Assembly: GCF_001766675.1 (NCBI RefSeq)
Contig: NZ_MJLT01000004.1
Coordinates: forward strand, 1 to 64,000
Source of the DNA: Arthrobacter sp. SW1
GTDB lineage: Bacteria > Actinomycetota > Actinomycetes > Actinomycetales > Micrococcaceae
Direction: 5' to 3'
Length of the DNA stretch: 64,000 bases
The notes below the pieces were generated by a model. That model had not been told where the DNA came from, did no database searches, and was given only the letters and a program-made list of their open reading frames with translations. Shown in pieces: positions 24,916 through 33,055 of this stretch; position 1 is the first letter of the stretch, and each line of letters begins with the position of its first letter. The translations under genes were made by a program, and so were the position numbers.

Positions 24916-25638
24916 ATGTCGATTCCTTCCAAGGCGTTCCAGCGCTGGCTTCACGGAGTTGCCCCGGACGTCAGCACCTCCGACGTCTGCAGGGTGTCCG
25001 GACTCAAGCGCACCACCCTTGCCCAGCAGCTGGTCCGCGGCAAAGTAGCGGAATCCTCACTGGTGCGGATCAGCCGGGCCTTGGACGTCAATCCTGTGTC
25101 GGCCCTCTCAACCTTCGACTCCTACGCGGATTTGCGCGGCACCCCGGTGGCGCCCACGGATGCCGAGCTCCTCAGCCAGGTGGCCACCATGGACCTGCTG
25201 CGGGCCGTCATCGCCCGTAACGATCCCGGTGCTCCGCAGGACTTTGAGCTGGCGGCAGCCCCGCACGACACCTCAGTGCGCGCCTGGGTGGAAGCAATCG
25301 ACGACGGCGGCTTGCGGCACCGGGTCAGCCGCGCCACCGGGATCGCACCGCAGAATTTCTCGGCCCACCTCACAGCCAACAAGCTGCCTCCGGAACTTGC
25401 GGTCGCCACGGCCCGGGAGGCCGGCGTCGGGCCCGCAGGCGGACTGATTGCCAGCGGCCTGGTGAGCGAGGAGGAAGCAGGATGGCGGCGCGGCGCGCGC
25501 CGCGCCGCACTGGACCGCCTGGGCACCGCCGAGCTCGTGTCCCTGGCCGGGGAACGGCTGCAGGCACTGGGCAAGACGCTGCACCGGCAGGAAAACGAAC
25601 GCGACCGCACCGAACGGATCTGGGAGAACCTGGGATGA
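24916..25638 (+). CDS. Helix-turn-helix protein with two HTH-like segments
   Basis: A 240-residue protein. Near residues 15-60 it has an XRE-like segment (DVCRVSGLKRTTLAQQLVRGKV, then SSLVRISRALDVNP). A second, similar segment lies at about 135-180 (VSRATGIAPQNFSAHLTANKLP, then ELAVATAREAGVGP). The C-terminal part is a charged helix. It is probably a DNA-binding regulator or a partner of the next gene. The ATG at 24916 is used; TTG 24886 would add ten residues, and no ribosome site favours either. It is divergent from the ABC-F gene and overlaps the following membrane-protein gene by ATGA. Confidence 0.72.
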   Translation: MSIPSKAFQRWLHGVAPDVSTSDVCRVSGLKRTTLAQQLVRGKVAESSLVRISRALDVNPVSALSTFDSYADLRGTPVAPTDAELLSQVATMDLLRAVIARNDPGAPQDFELAAAPHDTSVRAWVEAIDDGGLRHRVSRATGIAPQNFSAHLTANKLPPELAVATAREAGVGPAGGLIASGLVSEEEAGWRRGARRAALDRLGTAELVSLAGERLQALGKTLHRQENERDRTERIWENLG

Positions 25639-26336
25639 CCGCCGCACTGCCGTGGCTGACGCTCATTGTCTGCGTCGCGATGACAGCCGTCCGCATACCC
25701 AGCGCCATCAGGGGCCGCAACCGGACCATGTTCTTCCTGTTCGCCCTGCTGTCGGCGGACATCCTGCTCAGCATCAAGGAGCCGTACCTGGCCATCGACG
25801 CCGTCCTGGGCGGCTTCAATCTGGCCAACCTGCTGCTGCGCTTCATGCTCTACGGCACGTTCCTCCTGCTGGGCGTAAAGACCGCGGCGGCGTTCGGTTC
25901 GGAGGCGGGGCTGCGCGCCATCCGCGGACCGGTCGGCCTGGCGGTGCTGGGGCTCGTCGCAGCACTGACCGCATGGATCTTCTTCACTATGGACACCCGA
26001 GGATCCAGCGTGGGACTTTCCGGGCTGCACCAGAACGCGGCACTGGAGAGCTACGCAGCGCTGGGCCGGTTCTATCCGGGCTACGTGGCGGTCTGCCTGC
26101 TTCCGGGCATCTGGAAGGCCGTGCGCAGCTCGGCTCCGACGCTGCTGCGGATCGCCTCGGCCACCCTGTTCACGGGCCTTGTCCTGCTGGTGCTGACGCA
26201 GGGTTTCCCGCTGCTTCCTGACGGGGCTTCCTGGCTGCGCCCCGTGCTCAATTACTCCGCCGCATTGGCCAGCGCGCTGGGCATGGGAGGCATCTGGCTG
26301 TCGAAATCACTTGCCCGGCGGACAGCCCGAGGATAA
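25635..26336 (+). CDS. Seven-helix membrane protein coupled to the HTH gene
   Basis: A 233-residue protein with about seven hydrophobic segments: 2-18, 31-48, 60-76, 95-115, 138-155, 165-185 and 198-220. There are short basic loops (RGRNRT; the C-terminal SLARRTARG). No enzymatic motif is visible. Its size and pairing with an HTH protein recall actinobacterial regulator/membrane-protein pairs of unknown role. The start overlaps the upstream stop (ATGA), so the two are made together. A terminator-like hairpin lies about 150 bases downstream (26493-26540). Confidence 0.7.
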   Translation: MTAALPWLTLIVCVAMTAVRIPSAIRGRNRTMFFLFALLSADILLSIKEPYLAIDAVLGGFNLANLLLRFMLYGTFLLLGVKTAAAFGSEAGLRAIRGPVGLAVLGLVAALTAWIFFTMDTRGSSVGLSGLHQNAALESYAALGRFYPGYVAVCLLPGIWKAVRSSAPTLLRIASATLFTGLVLLVLTQGFPLLPDGASWLRPVLNYSAALASALGMGGIWLSKSLARRTARG

Positions 26337-26380
26337 CGTTGGTGACGAATCCATAACATACCGCGTAACCTCTTTCGCAA

Positions 26381-26409
26381 AATCATTAAAGCGTGCCACA
26401 ATAATGATT
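26381..26409. promoter_or_regulatory. 8-bp inverted repeat upstream of the amino-acid importer
   Basis: AATCATTA (26381-26388) is exactly mirrored by TAATGATT (26402-26409), 13 bases apart. It sits in AT-rich sequence, unlike its surroundings. It may be an operator or part of a promoter for the importer leader. No regulator family can be named. Confidence 0.4.
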
Positions 26410-26492
26410 GTGTGAATGAAGCGCAGCCTGGCCCTTGAATCATGAACGGGTTTCGAGAAGCCGTGGCGCGAACAGGAGCACCATTGGGGGGA

Positions 26493-26540
26493 TGAGTGGT
26501 GGGCGGGCTGTTGGGGACCGCCCCCCACTCAGCCTTTTTA
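26493..26540 (+). terminator. Rho-independent terminator before the importer operon
   Basis: TGAGTGGTGGGCGG (26493-26506) pairs with CCGCCCCCCACTCA (26518-26531) with one mismatch, followed by GCCTTTTT. It either ends the upstream membrane-protein transcript or acts as an attenuator, because it lies 65 bases before the importer's first gene at 26606. Confidence 0.75.
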
Positions 26541-26605
26541 ACGGCCCTTTACGCCGGGCGGCGTGCCCGCCATCTCCCGCTTGCCGCATGGCTAAGATGG
26601 CACTC

Positions 26606-27421
26606 ATGAAAAGCCTGCTCACCCGCCGCACCGCCATTTCCGCAGCGTTCGCCGCTGCCGCCCTCACCCTGGCCGCCTGCGGCGGAAGCCCCGCACCGTC
26701 GTCGACTGCTTCCGACACCTCCCTCTCCGACATCAAGTCCAAGGGCGAGATCGTGATCGCCACGGAAGGCACTTACCGGCCGTTCAGCTTCCATGACGAG
26801 GGCGCCGGCAAGCTCACCGGCTTCGACGTCGAAATCGCCGAGGCCGTCGCTGCCAAGCTCGGCGTCAAGGCCAAGTTCGAAGAGACCCAGTTCGACGGCA
26901 TCTTCGCGGGCCTGGACTCCAAGCGCTTCGACACGATCGCCAACCAGATCTCCATCACCGACGAACGCAAGGCCAAGTACGCCTTCTCCGCCCCGTACAC
27001 CGTGTCCACCGGCGTCGTGGTCACCAAGGCGGACAACAACGACATCAAGAGCTTCGAGGACCTCAAGGGCAAGACCACCGCCCAGTCGCTCACCAGCAGT
27101 TTCTACAAGGACGCTGTCGAAGCCGGCGCCAACGTGCAGTCCGTGGAGGGCTGGGCCCAGGCAGCCACCCTGGTCCGCCAGGGCCGCGTGGACGCCACGG
27201 TGAACGACAAGCTGACCTACCTCGACTACGCCAAGACCACCCCGGATTCCGGCCTGAAGCTCGCCGCCGAGACCACGGAAAAGACCGAAAGCGCCTTCGT
27301 CTTCCGCAACGGCTCCACGGAACTGGCCAAGGCCGTGGACAAGGCACTAGAAGAGCTGCGCACGGACGGCACCCTGGCGAAGATCTCGCAGAAGTACTTC
27401 GGCGCGGACGTCACCAAGTAG
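26606..27421 (+). CDS. Polar amino-acid ABC transporter, substrate-binding lipoprotein
   Basis: A 271-residue extracellular binding protein. The signal peptide MKSLLTRRTAIS continues to the lipobox LAACG (Cys about 24). The type II periplasmic-binding fold shows EGTYRPFSFHDE, GFDVEIAEAVAAKLG and NQISITDERKAKYAFSAPYT. The last is close to cystine-binding FliY/TcyA proteins, so cystine or a polar amino acid is the likely ligand. I chose the ATG at 26606. TAAGAT (26593-26598) ends seven bases upstream, which would make it leaderless. Permease and ATPase genes follow. Confidence 0.9.
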   Translation: MKSLLTRRTAISAAFAAAALTLAACGGSPAPSSTASDTSLSDIKSKGEIVIATEGTYRPFSFHDEGAGKLTGFDVEIAEAVAAKLGVKAKFEETQFDGIFAGLDSKRFDTIANQISITDERKAKYAFSAPYTVSTGVVVTKADNNDIKSFEDLKGKTTAQSLTSSFYKDAVEAGANVQSVEGWAQAATLVRQGRVDATVNDKLTYLDYAKTTPDSGLKLAAETTEKTESAFVFRNGSTELAKAVDKALEELRTDGTLAKISQKYFGADVTK

Positions 27422-27424
27422 CCG

Positions 27425-28076
27425 ATGACTTTCAACTGGGACCTCGTCTGGAGTTCCTTCGGGCCGATCATCGGCGGCGCCATTGCCGGCACCATCCCGC
27501 TGACCCTGGCGTCCTTCGCGTTCGGCCTGCTCCTGGCGCTGTTCGTCGCGCTGTTGCGGCTGAGCCCCAACAAGGTGCTCTCCGCCGTCGCACGCTTCTA
27601 CGTCTCGGTCATCCGCGGCACTCCCCTGCTGGTGCAGCTGTTCGTGATTTTCTACGGCCTGCCCAGCCTGGGAGTGAAGCTGGACCCCTGGCCCAGCGCC
27701 ATCATCGCGTTCTCCCTGAACGTGGGCGGCTACGCGGCGGAAATCATCCGGGCAGCCATTCTCTCCGTGCCCAAGGGGCAATGGGAGGCCGGGCACACCA
27801 TCGGCATGTCCGGCGCGCAGACCCTGCTGCGGATCATCCTGCCGCAGGCCGCCCGGGTGTCCGTGCCGCCGCTGTCCAACACCTTCATCTCGCTGGTGAA
27901 AGACACCTCGCTGGCCTCGCTCATCCTGGTGACGGAGCTCTTCAAGAATGCGCAGCAGATCGCCGCGTTCAGCCAGGAATTCATGGTGCTGTACCTTGAG
28001 GCGGCGCTGGTTTACTGGGTGATCTGCCTGGTGCTGTCCACCGCGCAATCGGCCCTGGAACGCAGATTGGACCGCT

Positions 28077-28090
<14 letters not shown>
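27425..28090 (+). CDS. Polar amino-acid ABC transporter, permease
   Basis: A 221-residue inner-membrane subunit of the HisM/GlnP family with five helices. The conserved RGTPLLVQLFVIFYGLP segment is at about residue 62, and the EAA loop (AAILSVPKGQWEAGHTIGMSG) at about 112-132. A cystine permease such as TcyB/YecS is the nearest type by motif. It starts three bases after the binding-protein stop and overlaps the ATPase gene by 14 bases, so the three form one transcription unit. Confidence 0.92.
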
Positions 28091-28907
<817 letters not shown>

Positions 28908-28919
28908 AGGATCAATCAC

Positions 28920-28951
28920 AAGGACCCAGGCCCGCACGGGCCTGGGTCCTT
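28920..28951. terminator. Bidirectional terminator between importer and mannosidase genes
   Basis: AAGGACCCAGGCCC (28920-28933) and GGGCCTGGGTCCTT (28938-28951) make a perfect 14-bp stem with a four-base loop. It sits between convergent stops at 28907 and 28966. Confidence 0.9.
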
Positions 28952-28965
28952 TGTCATTCGCATCC

Positions 28966-31900
28966 TCATCGGCCGAAGCGCAAGGTCACCAGTTGGAAGG
29001 GCCGCAGGGCCAGCTCAGCATTGCCGTCGCCGACCAGCACGCCGGGTGCGTCGACAGGACGCTCCAGCAGATCCACCACGCGCACGGAACGGGCCGCGAA
29101 GTTGGCCGAAACCACTCCCCTGGAGCGTTCGCCCAGGGATTCGTAGAGCCGCACGATGACGTCGCCGGAACCGTCTTCGGCCAGCTTCACGGCCTCCATG
29201 ACCACCGCCTTCCCGGACACCGAGAACAGCGGCTCCGCCGGGGCGGCGCCGGTGACCGTGCGCGGCGCGAGGTTGCGGCGGTAACCCTCCTCGACGGCGT
29301 CGGCGATTGCGGCACCGGGGCGCACGCTCAATTCCAGCACGTGCATGCCGCGGTCAGCCTGCGGATCGGGGAACTTGGGGGCCCGCAGCAGCGAGACCCG
29401 CACGTTGGTGGTGGTGCCGCCGTCCTCCCGGATGGCCCGGGTGACATCGTGCCCGTAGCTGGAGGCGTTGGCCACGGCCACCCCGTAGCCGGGTTCGCCC
29501 ACGTGGATCCAGCGGTGGGCGCAGATCTCGAACTTCGCCGCTTCCCAGGAGGTATTCGTGTGGGTCGGCCGGAACACATGTCCGAACTGCGTCTCCGAGG
29601 CCGAACGGTCCGCCCGTACGTCGAACGGGAAGGACACCTTCAGCAGCTTTTCGCGCTCCTGCCAGTCGACCGCCGTCGAGATATCCAGCGACGGCGAAGC
29701 GGCCGCCAGGCTGATGCGCTGGGTGATCGTGGAGGAACCCACCTCGCGTTCCACCACGACGACGGCGTCCCCGCCGTCGCGCTCCAGGCGCAGCGAACGC
29801 GCTTCGGCCAGGGAGCGGACGTTGCGGCGGTAGAACTCGTCGATGTCCCAGGCGTCCCATTCGTTGGGGGTATCGCGGAACAGCTCCAGGTGGTTGCCCG
29901 GCAGGCCAGGCGCGATCGCTTCGCGGCCGCTTGCGTAGTCGGACAAGGACGTGAGCAGGCCGTTGGCGTCCAGCACGGCACGGATCACGCCGTTGTCCAG
30001 CACATAGCCGCCGTCCTGCTCGATGGCCTCGACAGGCCGTTCCTCCGGCGTTGCCTCGGCCGCGGCCAGGGCCGGTACACCGCGGCGTGCGTGCGGGGCG
30101 GCGTTGAGCAGGAACGGGGTACTGCCTTCGCCGAGCAGGGCCTTGGCGGCACCGGCGATGATGCCTTCAAGCTCCCGCGCGATCGCCGCGTAGTTGCGTT
30201 CGGCGTCCTGGTGGACCCAGGCGATCGAGCTGCCCGGCAGGATGTCGTGGAACTGCTGGAGCAGCACCAGCCGCCACAGCCTCTTCAGCTCAGCGGCAGG
30301 GTACGTGTAATCGCTGCGGACGGCCGCCGTCGCGCACCACAACTCGGCTTCGCGCAGGAGGTGCTCCGAGCGGCGGTTGCCCTGCTTGGTGTTGGCCTGG
30401 CTGGTGTAGGTGCCGCGGTGCAGTTCCAGGTACAGCTCGCCGACCCAGACCGGGAGGTCCGGATACTCGGCCTCCGCCTGCCGGAAGAAGTCCTTGGCGG
30501 TTCCCATCCGGACCTTCGGCGAACCTTCCAGGTTTGCCGTGCGGTGCGCCGCGGCGACCATTTCGCGGGTAGGTCCGCCGCCGCCGTCGCCGTAGCCAAA
30601 CGGCACCAGGGACACGGTGCCGCGGCCGTGCTCACGGTAGTTGCGCTCGGCGTGGGCCAGTTCGCGGCCGTGGAGTTCCGAGTTGTAGCTGTCCACGGGC
30701 GGGAAGTGGGTGAAGAGCCGGGTGCCGTCGATGCCTTCCCAGTTGAAGGTGTGGTGCGGCATCTTGTTGACCTGGTTCCAGGAAATCTTCTGGGTGAGGA
30801 ACCAGCGCGAGCCGGCGGACTTCACGATCTGCGGCAGGGCACCGGAGTAGCCGAAGGAATCCGGCAGCCAAGCTTCCTGGCAATCGACGTCAAACTCCTG
30901 CAGGAAGAAGCTCTTGCCTTCGACGAACTGGCGGGCCATGGCTTCGCCGCCGGGCATGTTGGTATCCGATTCGACCCACATGCCGCCCACCGGCATGAAC
31001 TGCCCTGCCTTGACCTTCTCCCGGATGCGGACAAAGAGCTCAGGGTAGAACTCCTTGATCCAGGCCAGCTGCTGGGCGGAGGAGCAGGAGAACACGAAGT
31101 CCGGGTTGTCATCCATGAGTGCCACGACATTCGAGAAGGTGCGGGCGCATTTGCGGATGGTTTCGCGGACCGGCCAGAGCCAGGCGGAGTCGATGTGGGC
31201 ATGCCCGGTGGCCAGGAGTTCGTGGGCCGAAGGATAGGCCGGGCTGGCCAGGACTCCGGCAAGTGCTTCGCGCCCGGCGGCCGCCGTGCCGGCGATGTCG
31301 TCCGGGTCCATGACGTCCAGCATGCGTTCGAAAGCGCGCAGGATGGTGTGGCGGCGCGGCAGCTCCATGGGCAACTCGTGCATCAGGCCGCTCAGGGTCC
31401 AGATGTCCTGGTTCAGCTCCCACACGGTCTCGTTGAGCTCTGCAATGGCGATGCGGCCCAGGCGATAGCGGGGTTCGTCCCCGGCCGTGGCTTTGTCGCC
31501 GAGCGGGGTGGCCGCGAAGGTCCAGCCCTGGCTCAGGTCCGGATTGGCCGCGGCTTCGACGTAGAAGTCCACGGACATGCCGCCGCCGAGCAGCTTCAGC
31601 GGCACGTGCTGGTTGCGGGGCGAGATGGCCTTGATGATGGTGGCGTCCGGGCGCCAGGCGATGCCTTCGCATTGGAAGCCGGGGGCATCGTTGTTGAAGC
31701 CGAGGTCGACGACGACCTCCACCGTGGTGCCTTCTGCGGCACCCCAGCCGTCCGGGACTTCGCCCTGGAGCCGGATCCACTTGGTGCTCCAGGCGCGGCC
31801 CCACTCGGAGCGGTGCTCCAGCGGTTCGTACTCCTGGTGGATGGCCTCGGCCGCCGGCACGGGTTCGCCCGGCACATCCCAGCTGCTCAGGTTCAGGGGT

Positions 31901-31986
31901 ACCGTACGGCCGTAAACGGCGGGCGCGATCCGCTCGCGGACAAAACGGTCCAGGCGCTTTTCGGTCAGTCGCCGGTCGTCGTGCAA
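28966..31986 (-). CDS. GH38 alpha-mannosidase
   Basis: Zinc-dependent retaining glycosidase that removes alpha-linked mannose, about 1006 residues, cytoplasmic (no signal peptide). The zinc site begins with GHAHIDSAWLW (about residues 261-271), and the nucleophile aspartate lies in LPDSFGYSG (about 374-382). A C-terminal beta-domain follows from about residue 640. The start is TTG at 31986, six bases after AGGGGGA, a strong ribosome site that decides it. A LacI-like operator candidate lies upstream (32084-32096). Use of mannosides or mannoglycans as carbon source is the likely role. Confidence 0.93.
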   Translation of the reverse strand: MHDDRRLTEKRLDRFVRERIAPAVYGRTVPLNLSSWDVPGEPVPAAEAIHQEYEPLEHRSEWGRAWSTKWIRLQGEVPDGWGAAEGTTVEVVVDLGFNNDAPGFQCEGIAWRPDATIIKAISPRNQHVPLKLLGGGMSVDFYVEAAANPDLSQGWTFAATPLGDKATAGDEPRYRLGRIAIAELNETVWELNQDIWTLSGLMHELPMELPRRHTILRAFERMLDVMDPDDIAGTAAAGREALAGVLASPAYPSAHELLATGHAHIDSAWLWPVRETIRKCARTFSNVVALMDDNPDFVFSCSSAQQLAWIKEFYPELFVRIREKVKAGQFMPVGGMWVESDTNMPGGEAMARQFVEGKSFFLQEFDVDCQEAWLPDSFGYSGALPQIVKSAGSRWFLTQKISWNQVNKMPHHTFNWEGIDGTRLFTHFPPVDSYNSELHGRELAHAERNYREHGRGTVSLVPFGYGDGGGGPTREMVAAAHRTANLEGSPKVRMGTAKDFFRQAEAEYPDLPVWVGELYLELHRGTYTSQANTKQGNRRSEHLLREAELWCATAAVRSDYTYPAAELKRLWRLVLLQQFHDILPGSSIAWVHQDAERNYAAIARELEGIIAGAAKALLGEGSTPFLLNAAPHARRGVPALAAAEATPEERPVEAIEQDGGYVLDNGVIRAVLDANGLLTSLSDYASGREAIAPGLPGNHLELFRDTPNEWDAWDIDEFYRRNVRSLAEARSLRLERDGGDAVVVVEREVGSSTITQRISLAAASPSLDISTAVDWQEREKLLKVSFPFDVRADRSASETQFGHVFRPTHTNTSWEAAKFEICAHRWIHVGEPGYGVAVANASSYGHDVTRAIREDGGTTTNVRVSLLRAPKFPDPQADRGMHVLELSVRPGAAIADAVEEGYRRNLAPRTVTGAAPAEPLFSVSGKAVVMEAVKLAEDGSGDVIVRLYESLGERSRGVVSANFAARSVRVVDLLERPVDAPGVLVGDGNAELALRPFQLVTLRFGR

Positions 31987-32083
31987 TTCAGATCCCCCTA
32001 GCGCCCCGCCGTGTGTGGCAGCCGGGGCAACGCCCGTTACGAAGCAGGCTTGTCATGGTACGGACCACGCAGTCCCCCGGAAG

Positions 32084-32096
32084 GGATAACGCTTCC
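32084..32096 (-). promoter_or_regulatory. Candidate LacI-type operator upstream of the mannosidase
   Basis: GGATAACGCTTCC has the centre CG and flanking imperfect symmetry of LacI-family operators (compare GGAAGCGCTTCC). It lies about 100 bases before the TTG start. No regulator gene is adjacent, so the link is weak. Confidence 0.3.
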
Positions 32097-32182
32097 AATC
32101 GATGGATAAAAATCTACGTTGTCCGAGGCCAATAGCCAAGTGAATGACGACTCTCCCTGATTTCAGGAGGGTTCAGGAGGAT

Positions 32183-33055
32183 TCAGGCCGGCGACGGCGC
32201 CGCGGCCAGGATCCGTCCGCTCCCCGCGTAGACATTCAGGCTGGTCCGGCGGCTGAAGCCCACCAGTGTCACACCGGTTTCCTCGGCGAGTTCCACCGCC
32301 AGGCTGGAGGGTGCGCTGACGGCGGCAAGCACCGGGATTCCGGCGAGGGCGGCCTTTTGCACCAGTTCGAAGGATGCGCGTCCGGACACCTGGAGCACGG
32401 TCCCCGAGAGCGGAAGCTTCCCTTCGCGCAGCGCCCAGCCCACCACTTTGTCCACGGCGTTGTGCCGGCCCACGTCTTCGCGGAGGCACAGGAGTTCTGC
32501 GGAACCGTCGTCGTGGATCCGGAAGAGCCCGGCAGCATGCACGCCGCCGGTCTTGTCGAACACGGCCTGGGCCTCGCGGAGCTTGTCCGGCAGTGCGGCG
32601 ACGGTTTCCACCGGAAGCCGCAGATCGTCGTCGGCAGTGTTGTACCGCAGCGTCTTGCGCACGGCCTCGATCGAGTCGGTGCCGCAGATCCCGCAGGAAC
32701 TGGAGGTGTACACCTTGCGGCCGGTGTCCGGCAGTACGACGTCGGGCCGCAGCTGGGCTTCCACCACATTGAAGGTCTGGACGCCGTTCTCGTCCTCACC
32801 CGCGCAGAAGCGCAGGGAAACCAGCTGCGCGGGGTCCCAGATGACGCCTTCGGACACGAGGAAGCCGGCCACGAGGTCGAAGTCGTCCCCCGGGGTACGC
32901 ATGGTCACGGAGAAGGACATCCGCCCGAGCCGGATCTCCAGAGGCTCCTCGACGGCGAGCACATCCTCCTTGTGGCGGACCGGATGTTCGGATGCCTGTG
33001 CGGAGCCGTCCAATACGAACTTGTGCACCTTCCGGCGCTGCGTGACGCGTCCCAT
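32183..33055 (-). CDS. fdhD: Formate dehydrogenase accessory sulfurtransferase
   Basis: FdhD passes sulfur from a cysteine desulfurase to the molybdenum cofactor before insertion in formate dehydrogenase. It has 290 residues. The catalytic CGIC loop (Cys121, Cys124) sits in SSSCGICGTDS. GGVHAAGLF, DVGRHNAVDKVVG and SGRASFELVQKA are also family signatures. It directly follows the oxidoreductase gene (stop TGA, then ATG with no gap) and is the last gene of the operon. Confidence 0.96.
   Translation of the reverse strand: MGRVTQRRKVHKFVLDGSAQASEHPVRHKEDVLAVEEPLEIRLGRMSFSVTMRTPGDDFDLVAGFLVSEGVIWDPAQLVSLRFCAGEDENGVQTFNVVEAQLRPDVVLPDTGRKVYTSSSCGICGTDSIEAVRKTLRYNTADDDLRLPVETVAALPDKLREAQAVFDKTGGVHAAGLFRIHDDGSAELLCLREDVGRHNAVDKVVGWALREGKLPLSGTVLQVSGRASFELVQKAALAGIPVLAAVSAPSSLAVELAEETGVTLVGFSRRTSLNVYAGSGRILAAAPSPA

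Noticed and set aside
26410-26540. A T-box or SAM-type riboswitch before the amino-acid importer
   Set aside because: A terminator is present, but neither the T-box sequence nor a SAM aptamer core could be found.
28951-32001. A 1016-codon open frame on the plus strand opposite the alpha-mannosidase
   Set aside because: It is the antisense of a complete GH38 gene with all catalytic motifs. High GC leaves long open frames opposite real genes, and its composition has no protein family features.
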